Assembly (NCBI GenBank): GCA_052387905.1
Contig: JBQTIR010000062.1
Span: 1 to 12,181, forward strand
Source of the DNA: JBQTII01 sp052387905
Lineage (GTDB): Bacteria > Actinomycetota > Actinomycetes > Sporichthyales > Sporichthyaceae
Direction of reading: 5' to 3'
DNA: 12,181 bases
Of the stretch, positions 5,911 through 12,181 are shown piece by piece. Position 1 is the first letter of the stretch. Every line of letters starts with the position of its first letter. Below the pieces are notes generated by a model that was not told the DNA's origin, did no database searches, and saw nothing but the letters and a program-made list of their open reading frames with translations. A program made the position numbers and the translations under genes.

Positions 5911-7980
5911 GTGTCGCCCAATCCGGCCGGCCGTCGAATCGCCACCATCGGCATCCCGGTGGGCATCGTCGCGATCGTGGTCATGCTCGTGGTTCCGCTG
6001 CCCGCGCTGCTGCTGGACCTGCTGATCGCGTCCAACATCGCCTTCAGCTTGTTGATCCTGCTCGTGGCGATGCAGGTCAAGCGTCCCCTGGACTTCGCGG
6101 TCTTCCCGTCCCTGATCCTCATCGCGACGCTGTTCCGCCTCGCGCTGAACGTCAGCTCGACGCGCCTGGTGCTGGCGGACGGCTACGCGGGCAAGGTCAT
6201 CGAGGCCTTCGGGCACTTCGTGATCGGCGGCTCGCTGATCATCGGTCTGGTGATCTTCCTGATCCTGGTCGTCATCCAGTTCGTGGTGATCACCAACGGC
6301 GCCGGGCGCGTCGCCGAGGTCGGGGCGCGCTTCACCCTCGACGCGATGCCGGGCAAGCAGATGGCGATCGACGCCGACCTCAACTCGGGCCTGATCGACG
6401 AGCAGACCGCGCGCCAGCGCCGCGAGGACGTCGCCGCCGAGGCGGACTTCTACGGCGCGATGGACGGTGCGAGCAAGTTCGTCAAGGGCGATGCGATCGC
6501 CGGCATCATCATCATCATCATCAACCTGCTCGGCGGGTTCGCGATCGGCGTCGCGCAGCACGGCATGCCGATGGGCGAGGCGATCAACAAGTACAGCCTG
6601 CTGACCATCGGCGACGGCCTGGTCACCCAGATCCCGGCGCTGCTGCTCTCGGTCGCCACCGGCCTCATCGTCACCCGCTCGACCACCCGCGGGTCGATGG
6701 GCGAGGACATGGTCGCCCAGTTCGGCGCGCAACGGCACTCGCTGCGCCTCGGCGGCGGCTTCGTGCTCGCACTGTGCCTGATCCCCGGCCTGCCCAAGCT
6801 GCCGTTCCTGCTCGTCGGCGGGGTGATCCTGTTGGCCGCGCACCGGCTGCCCGACCCCGAGGCACAGGCCGAGGCCGCGCTCGAGTTGGAAGCCGGGCCT
6901 GGCGGCGTGGCCGCCTTGAACCCCGACGCCCCGGAGCAACTGGCCGAGGCGATGCGCATCGACCCGATCGAGCTCGAGCTCGCCCCGGACCTGCTCGACC
7001 TGGTCGACACCGGCTCGGGTGGTGATCTGCTCGATCGCGTGCGGGCGCTGCGGCGCAAGGTTGCTCTGGAGTTCGGTCTGGTGCTGCCGCGGGTGCGTAC
7101 CCGCGACAACCTCGACCTGCCCCTGTCGACCTACGCAGTCAAGTTCAACGGGGTCGAGGTCGGCCGCGGCGAGGCCCCGCCCGGATGTGTACTCGCGATC
7201 GGCGACAACCTCGAGGGCCTGCCCGGCCGCCGTGGTGTGGAGCCGGTGTTCGGCCTGCCGGCGATGTGGGTGCCGCTCCAGATGCGTCACCACGCCGAGG
7301 TCGCCGGTGCCACTGTCGTCGACCGCGCCTCGGTGCTGACCACACATCTGTCCGAACTGGTGCGGGTGCACGCCGCGAACCTGCTCGGCCGCGAGGACGT
7401 GCGCGCGCTGCTCGACATCACCAAGCGCACGCATCCGTCCGTGGTCGAGGAACTGACGCCGGCTCTGCTGACGACCGGGGAGGTCCAACGCGTCCTTGCC
7501 ACCCTGCTCGCCGAGGGGGTGCCGATCCGCGACCTGGTGCGCATCTTCGAGGCGATGTCGCTGCGCGCGCGGGCCTCGCTCGACGTCGAGGGTCTGGTCG
7601 GCGCGGTGCGCACGACCCTCGGGGCAGCGATTGCGGTGCCCTACCTGGTGGAGGGTCGACTGCCCGTGCTCACCTTCGACCCGATGCTGGAGCAGCACCT
7701 GCTGGAATCGCTGCGACCCTCGGATTCCGGAACGTTCTTGTTGCTGGAGGCGAATCGGGTGGAGGGCATCATCGCCGATGCCACCCGGGCCACCGAAGCG
7801 GCCGAAATGGCTGGGCGCTGCCCGGTGCTGGTCTGCTCCCCGCAGATCCGCACCGCGGTTCGGCGGCTGCTCGCGCCGAGCCTGCCGCGCCTGCCGGTGC
7901 TGTCCTACGGCGAGGTCGGGACCACCTTGCACGTCGACACCGTCGGGGTGGTGAACGGTGCCCACAAGGTTGCTGCGTGA
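5911..7980 (+). CDS. flhA: FlhA, flagellar type III export gate protein
   Basis: FlhA forms the nonameric ring of the export gate, couples proton flow to export and docks chaperone-substrate complexes. The 689-residue product has the normal family size. The N-terminal membrane half (about residues 10-320) includes RPLDFAVFPSLILIATLFRL and the FHIPEP signature region (residues 133-156, with ARFTLDAMPGKQMAIDADLN). It also has a DFYGAMDGASKFVKGDAIAG loop followed by a run of six Ile, and LVTQIPALLLSVATGLIVTR. The cytoplasmic half (about 330-689) has PLSTYAVKFNGVEVGRGE, VVDRASVLTTHLSELVR and RTHPSVVEELTPALL. GTG 5911 is the start, with GAGGGGAAG at 5894-5902. It begins a second flagellar transcript, preceded by a putative motility promoter. 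The 3' end overlaps the next gene by 23 bp. Confidence 0.97.
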   Translation: MSPNPAGRRIATIGIPVGIVAIVVMLVVPLPALLLDLLIASNIAFSLLILLVAMQVKRPLDFAVFPSLILIATLFRLALNVSSTRLVLADGYAGKVIEAFGHFVIGGSLIIGLVIFLILVVIQFVVITNGAGRVAEVGARFTLDAMPGKQMAIDADLNSGLIDEQTARQRREDVAAEADFYGAMDGASKFVKGDAIAGIIIIIINLLGGFAIGVAQHGMPMGEAINKYSLLTIGDGLVTQIPALLLSVATGLIVTRSTTRGSMGEDMVAQFGAQRHSLRLGGGFVLALCLIPGLPKLPFLLVGGVILLAAHRLPDPEAQAEAALELEAGPGGVAALNPDAPEQLAEAMRIDPIELELAPDLLDLVDTGSGGDLLDRVRALRRKVALEFGLVLPRVRTRDNLDLPLSTYAVKFNGVEVGRGEAPPGCVLAIGDNLEGLPGRRGVEPVFGLPAMWVPLQMRHHAEVAGATVVDRASVLTTHLSELVRVHAANLLGREDVRALLDITKRTHPSVVEELTPALLTTGEVQRVLATLLAEGVPIRDLVRIFEAMSLRARASLDVEGLVGAVRTTLGAAIAVPYLVEGRLPVLTFDPMLEQHLLESLRPSDSGTFLLLEANRVEGIIADATRATEAAEMAGRCPVLVCSPQIRTAVRRLLAPSLPRLPVLSYGEVGTTLHVDTVGVVNGAHKVAA

Positions 7981-8257
7981 GGGTCGCAATCTGGTGGCGC
8001 TGCTCGCCGCAGTGCGCGCGGAATACGGCGCCGATGTCCGCATCGTCACCGCCGACCGGGAACTGCGCGGCGGCGTCGGCGGTTTCTTCGCCCGCGAGTA
8101 CTTCGTCCTGACCCTCGACCTCGACGAGGTCGCCGCCCTGCCGGCCCAGCGCGCCGGGGCGACGAGCCTGCTGGACCTGGTCAACACCGTCCAGGACACC
8201 GCCGCACCACCTCCGCGCGGTCGTCACCGCCGACCTGAGGCGAGCTCTGCACAGTGA
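7958..8257 (+). CDS. Small protein resembling the N-terminal part of FlhF
   Basis: The 99-residue product begins MPTRLLREGRNLVALLAAVR, then EYGADVRIVTADRELRGG, then GGVGGFFAREYFVLTLDLDE. This pattern (a short strand, a helix, xxGxDxxIV, and a GG-FFARE-Y segment) resembles the start of the SRP-type GTPase FlhF, where it precedes the GTPase domain. Here it stops after about 60 residues and a basic, Pro-rich tail; no GTP-binding motif follows before the TGA at 8255-8257 or in the gap to cheA. As I recall, similar short genes follow flhA in other flagellated actinobacteria, so this is probably a family in its own right rather than a fragment. The start is GTG 7958 with GGGGTGG upstream, overlapping flhA by 23 bp; the previous in-frame stop is at 7952-7954. 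The function is unknown; a role in flagellar placement or export is inference. Confidence 0.75.
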   Translation: MPTRLLREGRNLVALLAAVRAEYGADVRIVTADRELRGGVGGFFAREYFVLTLDLDEVAALPAQRAGATSLLDLVNTVQDTAAPPPRGRHRRPEASSAQ

Positions 8258-8270
8258 CGAGCTGAACCCC

Positions 8271-8297
8271 TCAGCCGGCACTCGCCGCTGCCGATGA
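8271..8297 (+). promoter_or_regulatory. Putative motility-sigma (FliA/WhiG-class) promoter for cheA
   Basis: TCAG at 8271-8274 and GCCGATGA at 8290-8297 are 15 nt apart, as in the flhA upstream site, and match 7 of 8 bases of the FliA-class -10. Initiation would fall near 8304, about 50 nt before the cheA GTG. It lies in the 96-bp gap after the small FlhF-like gene, so the chemotaxis genes could be transcribed separately from flhA. Confidence 0.45.
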
Positions 8298-8309
8298 GTC
8301 CGGCAGAGC

Positions 8310-8329
8310 GGCCCGAACGGATTCGGGCC
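8310..8329 (+). promoter_or_regulatory. Hairpin in the cheA leader
   Basis: GGCCCGAA (8310-8317) and TTCGGGCC (8322-8329) form a perfect 8-bp stem with loop CGGA, 12 nt before the cheA ribosome binding site. There is no T-run, so it is a weak terminator candidate for upstream transcription. It may instead stabilise the leader or be a binding site. Confidence 0.45.
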
Positions 8330-8341
8330 CACACCGAACAC

Positions 8342-8346
8342 GGAGG
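8342..8346 (+). promoter_or_regulatory. Ribosome binding site that fixes the cheA start
   Basis: GGAGG lies 7 nt before GTG 8354. The alternative in-frame ATG at 8294 has no such site and falls inside the putative -10 box. Confidence 0.8.
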
Positions 8347-8353
8347 TTCACAG

Positions 8354-10627
8354 GTGAGTGACAAACCCGTGTTCGCCGACGGCCTGGACGAGATCGCCGC
8401 GGAGTTCCTGGTCGAGAGCTACGAGAACCTCGACGAGTTGGACCGCGCCCTCGTCGCCCTTGAGCAGGACCCGAGCTCCCAGCCGCTGCTGGCATCCATC
8501 TTCCGCACGATCCACACGATCAAGGGCACCTCGGGCTTCCTGGCGTTCAACCGCTTGGAGGCCGTGACCCACATCGGGGAGAACGTGCTCTCCAAACTGC
8601 GGGACGGCAAGCTCGCTCTGACCCCGCAGATCACCACCGTCCTGTTGCAGATGGTCGACACCGTCCGGGCGCTGCTCGCCAACATCGAGGCCACCGGCGT
8701 CGAGGGTGACCTGGACACCTCGGCCGTCGAGGCAGCCCTGGCCGGCTGTCTGGAACCGGCGCCGGCGCCTCCCGTCCCGGCCGACATCCCCCCGACCCAA
8801 ACCGTCGCAGCAGCGCCCGTCGACGAAGCCCTGGAGTCGCAGATGGATACAGCCGACGAAACTCCGGTCACGGAATCCCCGGTCACGGAATCCCCGGTCA
8901 CCGAATCCTCGTTCACCGAGCACCCCGTTCCGGCGCCGCGAGCTGAATCCGAGCCGCTCGCGGAGGACTCTGGCGAACGCCGCAGCGTTGCCGACTCCAG
9001 CATCCGCGTCGATGTCGGGCTGCTCGACCAGTTGATGCGCCTGGTCGGCGAGCTTGTACTCACGCGAAACCAGGTCGTGCAGCATGTCGGTGACTTGCAG
9101 CACATCGAGCTCCAGCGCGCCTCGCAGCGGCTGAACCTGATCGCGTCCGAGCTGCAGGAAGGCGTCATGAAGACGCGCATGCAGCCCATCGACCAGGTCT
9201 GGTCCCGACTCCCCCGCGTCGTGCGGGACCTCAGTGCGCAATGCGGCAAGTCCGTGCGCCTGGTCATGGAGGGTCGCGAGACAGAGCTCGACCGCACGCT
9301 GCTCGAAGCCGTCAAGGACCCGTTGACTCACCTGGTTCGCAACGCGATCGATCACGGCCTGGAATCGGCCGACCAGCGTCTGGCCGCGGGCAAGCCGGCC
9401 GAGGGCACCCTGTCCCTGCGCGCCTACCACGAGGGCGGTCAGGTCGTCGTCGAGGTCAGCGACGACGGCGCCGGGATCGACCCCGCCAGGGTCGCGAACA
9501 AGGCCGTCGAGAACGGCCTGATCAACCGCGACGAGGTCGGGCGGATGTCCGAGCGCGAGATCACCGACCTGGTGTTCCGCGCCGGGTTCTCCACCGCCGA
9601 CGCGGTCACGAACGTCTCGGGCCGCGGCGTCGGCATGGATGTGGTCCGCACGAACATCGAGAAGATCGGCGGCACCGTCGACCTGTCCAGCGAGCCGGGA
9701 GCCGGCACCACGGTGCGCGTGCGGATCCCCCTGACGCTGGCGATCATCCCTGCCCTGGTGGTCGGACAGGCCGAGGACACCTACGCGATCCCGCAGGCGA
9801 ACCTGCTCGAACTCGTCCGGCTCGAGGGCGAGGCTGCAATGTCCAGCGTCGAGCACGTCGCCGGCGCCCCCGTCTACCGACTTCGTGGCACGCTGCTCCC
9901 CCTGGTCTACCTGGACGCGCAGCTCGGGCTGCCCTCGCCGGAGGTCCGGGAGGCCCTCAACATCGTGGTGCTGGCCGCGGACAACACGCACTTCGGGCTG
10001 ATCGTCGACCGGATCCTGGACACCCAGGAGATCGTGGTCCGTCCACTCTCGCGCCAGATCAAACACGTCGAGGCCTTTGCCGGGGCGACGATCACCGGCG
10101 ACGGCAAGGTGGCCCTGATCCTCGACGTCGCCGGCCTCGCACTGCGGGCCACCCACCAGAAGGGCGCCGCCGGCACCAGCCGGATCTCCGAGAACGAGCG
10201 CGTCCGCGCCGCCGAGACCACCCGGTTGTTGATCTGCCAGGTCGGCGACGACCGGCGCCTCGCGCTACCGATGGCCGACGTCGCGCGGCTGGAGGAATTC
10301 GCCGTCACTGAGGTCGAACGGGCCGGCAACGCCGAGGTCGTGCAGTACCGCGGTGACCTGCTTCGACTGGTTCACGTCGGTCCCCTGCTGGGCATCGGTA
10401 CCCGCAGGTCCGATGTCGAGTCCTACTCCGTCGTCGTGCACCGGCACGCCGACGAGAGCGCGGTCGGTCTGGTCGTCGACCGGATTCTCGACGTCATCTC
10501 CGAGGAGATCACCCTGAGCAACGTCGGAGCGCGCCGCGGCCTGGCCGGCTCGGCGGTCCTGCAGTCCCGGGTCACCGACATCGTCGACGTCCCGGCGCTG
10601 GTCGCCGCGGCAGCACAGTCAGTCTGA
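8354..10627 (+). CDS. cheA: CheA, chemotaxis histidine kinase with two C-terminal CheW-like domains
   Basis: CheA autophosphorylates in response to chemoreceptors and passes phosphate to CheY/CheB. In the 757-residue product the P1 Hpt domain (about 1-115) carries phospho-accepting His54 in HTIKG. A Pro/Glu/Thr linker (about 130-213) includes PVTES repeats. The P3 dimerisation domain (about 216-280) begins SSIRVDVGLLDQLMRLVGEL. The P4 ATPase has the N-box HLVRNAIDHGLE (Asn330), G1 DDGAGID (370-376) and G2 GRGVGMDVV (from 423). The P5 CheW-like domain (about 461-595) is followed by a second one (about 618-755, TTRLLICQVGDDRRLALPMA, then GLVVDRILDVISEEITL). I see no P2 CheY-binding domain between linker and P3. 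GTG 8354 is chosen for its ribosome binding site. cheW follows after 30 nt. All catalytic motifs look intact. Confidence 0.95.
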   Translation: MSDKPVFADGLDEIAAEFLVESYENLDELDRALVALEQDPSSQPLLASIFRTIHTIKGTSGFLAFNRLEAVTHIGENVLSKLRDGKLALTPQITTVLLQMVDTVRALLANIEATGVEGDLDTSAVEAALAGCLEPAPAPPVPADIPPTQTVAAAPVDEALESQMDTADETPVTESPVTESPVTESSFTEHPVPAPRAESEPLAEDSGERRSVADSSIRVDVGLLDQLMRLVGELVLTRNQVVQHVGDLQHIELQRASQRLNLIASELQEGVMKTRMQPIDQVWSRLPRVVRDLSAQCGKSVRLVMEGRETELDRTLLEAVKDPLTHLVRNAIDHGLESADQRLAAGKPAEGTLSLRAYHEGGQVVVEVSDDGAGIDPARVANKAVENGLINRDEVGRMSEREITDLVFRAGFSTADAVTNVSGRGVGMDVVRTNIEKIGGTVDLSSEPGAGTTVRVRIPLTLAIIPALVVGQAEDTYAIPQANLLELVRLEGEAAMSSVEHVAGAPVYRLRGTLLPLVYLDAQLGLPSPEVREALNIVVLAADNTHFGLIVDRILDTQEIVVRPLSRQIKHVEAFAGATITGDGKVALILDVAGLALRATHQKGAAGTSRISENERVRAAETTRLLICQVGDDRRLALPMADVARLEEFAVTEVERAGNAEVVQYRGDLLRLVHVGPLLGIGTRRSDVESYSVVVHRHADESAVGLVVDRILDVISEEITLSNVGARRGLAGSAVLQSRVTDIVDVPALVAAAAQSV
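8864..8923 (+). repeat. 15-bp tandem repeat in the cheA linker
   Basis: CCGGTCACGGAATCC is exact at 8864-8878 and 8879-8893, differs by one base at 8894-8908, and a diverged fourth copy lies at 8909-8923. It encodes PVTES three times (residues 171-185) and then SFTEH, in the segment where P2 would normally be. Confidence 0.9.
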
Positions 10628-10657
10628 TGGAGAGTCACCCATGAGGAGTAAACGCAC

Positions 10658-11119
10658 ATGACGAATGCCAAGGGAACCTCACGGCAGTTGTGCACCTTCG
10701 GTGTCGCCGACCTCTATCTCGGGGTCGATGTCATGGAGGTCCAGGAGGTCATCCGTTACCAGGAGATGACCGCGGTCCCACTCGCCCCCGATGTGGTCCG
10801 CGGCCTGATCAACCTGCGCGGGCAGATCGTCACCGCGCTGGATCTGCGTCGCATGCTCGACCTGCCGCCGCGCGAGGGCGAGCTCCCCATGAATGTGGTG
10901 ATCCGCGATGGCGCCGATGAGGCCGTGAGCCTGCTCGTGGACACCATCGGCGACGTCGTCGACACCGACCCCGACCAGTTCGAACCCGTTCCTCCGACCC
11001 TGACCGGGCCGGCCCGCGAGCTCATCCTCGGCGCCTACAAGTTGCCACACGCACTACTGCTCGTCCTCGACACCCAACGTGTCCAGAACTCCCAGCGTCC
11101 CGCCGTGGCGCGGGTCTGA
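10658..11119 (+). CDS. cheW: CheW, chemotaxis coupling protein
   Basis: CheW links chemoreceptors to CheA in the signalling array. The 153-residue product is a single CheW domain of normal length. It opens with RQLCTFGVADLYLGVDVMEV (9-28), has the core GLINLRGQIVTALDLRRML (49-67, with the conserved Arg in NLRG) and a second half with SLLVDTIGDVVD (91-102), ending in LILGAYKLPHALLLVLDTQR. AGGAG at 10644-10648 lies 9 nt before the ATG. It sits 30 nt after cheA and 44 nt before the GAF gene, so the three are probably co-transcribed. Confidence 0.95.
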   Translation: MTNAKGTSRQLCTFGVADLYLGVDVMEVQEVIRYQEMTAVPLAPDVVRGLINLRGQIVTALDLRRMLDLPPREGELPMNVVIRDGADEAVSLLVDTIGDVVDTDPDQFEPVPPTLTGPARELILGAYKLPHALLLVLDTQRVQNSQRPAVARV

Positions 11120-11151
11120 TCACCGATCCCATTCCCCGTCACGCGATCTGT

Positions 11152-11157
11152 AGGAGG
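11152..11157 (+). promoter_or_regulatory. Strong ribosome binding site for the GAF gene
   Basis: AGGAGG lies 6 nt before ATG 11164 and is the best Shine-Dalgarno match I found in the window. The 44-bp gap from cheW holds no clear terminator or motility-type promoter. Confidence 0.8.
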
Positions 11158-11163
11158 AACACC

Positions 11164-12181
11164 ATGACCAGCACCGTCACCTGCAACGACCCGAGCATCG
11201 AGGTCGTCCCCGCGCAGCCGCGCCGCGCCGCCCGCGCGAAGGAGGCCCAGCCCGATCTGACCGCAGCCCTGGCGGCCGCAGAGCGTGGGCGCGATGAGGC
11301 CGAGCAGGATGCCGGCGCCCTGATCACCGTCCTGGGTTCGCTGGCCACCGCGCGCAGCGGCGACGAGGCCATTCAACTCGCTCTGGACTCGGTCAAGGAC
11401 GGCTTCGGCTGGGCGTACGGCTCCTACTGGACCCTGGACCACAAGGATCACGTCCTGAAGTTCGCGCTGGAATCGGGCAGCGCGGGCGAGGAATTCGCCC
11501 GCGTCACCCGCGCCGCGTCCTTCCAAGAGGGCGTAGGCCTGTCCGGCCGGGCGTGGAAGAACCGCGACCTGTTCTTCACCCCCGACATCGGCGAGATGAC
11601 CGACTGCGTGCGCGCTCCCATCGCCCAGAAGGTCGGCGTCAAGTCCGGCGTCTGCTTCCCGATCATGATTGCCGGTGACGTCGTCGGCACGATGGACTTC
11701 TTCACCACCGAGACCCTGCACCCGACCCCCCAGCGGCTGGAGGCACTGCGCAATATCGGCCGGATGGTCTCGCAGTCCATCGAACGCTTCCGTGGTGAGG
11801 AGGCCACCCGTGAGGGTGCTGCCGACACCGCCGCGGTCGCCGAGGTTCTCGGAGCGCTGAGCAGCGCGAGCACCGTGGCGAGCGCCGCCGAGGCAGCGCT
11901 GAACACCGTGCGCGAAGCCTTCGGCTGGGTCTACGGCTCCTACTGGTCGATCGACGCCGCCGACCGGGCACTGAAGTTCGTCACCCAATCCGGCGACGCC
12001 GGCGAGGAGTTCGCCCGCGTGACCCGCGCCGCCAGCTTCCAGGAGGGCGTCGGGCTCTCGGGACGCGCGTGGAAGAACCGCGATCTGTTCTTCACCCCCG
12101 ACATCGGCGAGATGACCGACTGCGTGCGCGCTCCCATCGCCCAGAAGGTCGGCGTCAAGTCCGGCGTCTGCTTCCCGATCA
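11164..12181 (+). CDS. Tandem GAF-domain protein, 5' part; possibly a soluble chemoreceptor
   Basis: The frame is open from ATG 11164 to the window end (339 codons, no stop). After a 55-residue basic then acidic leader come two GAF-type units of 172 residues (about 56-227 and from 228). Each has FGWxYGSYW (Phe81, Phe253), EEFARVTRAASFQEGVGLSG, AWKNRDLFFTPDIGEMTDCV and GVKSGVCFPI; unit 1 adds VVGTMDFFTTETLHP and an LRNIGRMVSQSIERFR helix. GAF domains bind small ligands or cofactors; the ligand is unknown. Each unit has a conserved Cys pair (148/164, 320/336) that could suit redox or metal sensing (speculation). No signal peptide or membrane segment is seen. Being beside cheA-cheW, and because I recall similar GAF repeats before methyl-accepting domains in actinobacteria, I infer a cytoplasmic receptor. 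A sensor kinase or cyclase is not excluded, since the C-terminus is missing. Confidence 0.8.
   Translation, partial: MTSTVTCNDPSIEVVPAQPRRAARAKEAQPDLTAALAAAERGRDEAEQDAGALITVLGSLATARSGDEAIQLALDSVKDGFGWAYGSYWTLDHKDHVLKFALESGSAGEEFARVTRAASFQEGVGLSGRAWKNRDLFFTPDIGEMTDCVRAPIAQKVGVKSGVCFPIMIAGDVVGTMDFFTTETLHPTPQRLEALRNIGRMVSQSIERFRGEEATREGAADTAAVAEVLGALSSASTVASAAEAALNTVREAFGWVYGSYWSIDAADRALKFVTQSGDAGEEFARVTRAASFQEGVGLSGRAWKNRDLFFTPDIGEMTDCVRAPIAQKVGVKSGVCFPI
11329..12181 (+). repeat. 516-bp tandem repeat encoding GAF units
   Basis: Unit 1 is 11329-11844; unit 2 starts at 11845 and is cut by the window end. At an offset of exactly 516 bp, 11551-11665 and 12067-12181 differ at one base (11568 C, 12084 T), with 97 identical bases up to the window edge. 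Just before, 11404-11550 and 11920-12066 differ at about 38 of 147 bases. Confidence 0.92.

Noticed and set aside
6502..6525. ATC repeat in flhA as a microsatellite
   Set aside because: It encodes a run of Ile in a membrane segment of a conserved protein and is short; ordinary codon repetition.
5785..8199. An 804-codon open frame on the minus strand opposite flhA
   Set aside because: It is antisense to a clear flhA and its translation is low-complexity (Asp/Arg/Gln/His-rich), as expected from GC-biased third positions.
8310..8329. Rho-independent terminator after the FlhF-like gene
   Set aside because: The stem is good but no T-run follows, and it lies downstream of the putative cheA promoter; kept only as a leader hairpin.
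8348..10156. A 602-codon open frame on the minus strand opposite cheA
   Set aside because: Shadow of cheA; no recognisable domain and no ribosome binding site of note.
10641..10661. A six-codon frame (MRSKRT) ending in ATGA overlap with the cheW start
   Set aside because: It covers the cheW ribosome binding site and has no site of its own; most likely chance.

Overview
This is a GC-rich (by eye about two-thirds G+C) stretch with strong G/C bias at third codon positions, many GTG starts and purine-rich ribosome binding sites. Together with the protein styles (Ala-rich FliN, GAF repeats, a short FlhF-like protein after flhA) this points to a flagellated actinomycete. I cannot name the genus.

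Layout. Positions 1-5212 (+) hold a compact flagellar run: fliM (3' part, reading frame broken near 61-104), fliN, fliO, fliP, fliQ, fliR, flhB. Four of its junctions are 4-bp GTGA/ATGA overlaps and no gap exceeds 6 nt, so it reads as one transcript. It encodes two switch (C-ring) proteins and most of the flagellar type III export gate. At 5222-5656 (-) a single PNPOx/NimA-like flavoprotein gene lies between flhB and flhA, two genes that are often adjacent. Positions 5657-5910 are a regulatory gap. At 5911-8257 (+) are flhA and an overlapping small gene for a protein resembling only the N-terminal part of FlhF. After a 96-bp gap, cheA (with two C-terminal CheW-type domains) and cheW follow, then a tandem-GAF protein cut off by the window end, possibly a soluble chemoreceptor.

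How it works together. FliP/Q/R, FlhB and FlhA form the export gate, and FliO helps assemble it. FliM and FliN form the switch that receives the chemotaxis signal. CheA and CheW form the receptor-linked kinase complex, with the GAF protein a plausible input. cheY, cheB, cheR, the flagellar sigma factor gene and the full FlhF GTPase are not in view.

Main points of interest: (1) matching TCAG-N15-GCCGAT motifs in the gaps before flhA and cheA, resembling motility-sigma (FliA/WhiG class) promoters and each followed by an inverted repeat; (2) a frameshift in fliM explained by a 43-bp imperfect duplication; (3) two GAF repeats whose DNA is near-identical over 115 bp to the window end but only about 74% identical just before; (4) a stand-alone FlhF-N-like protein; (5) the flavoprotein gene inside the flagellar locus. 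I see no RNA genes, insertion sequences, CRISPR arrays or attachment sites.
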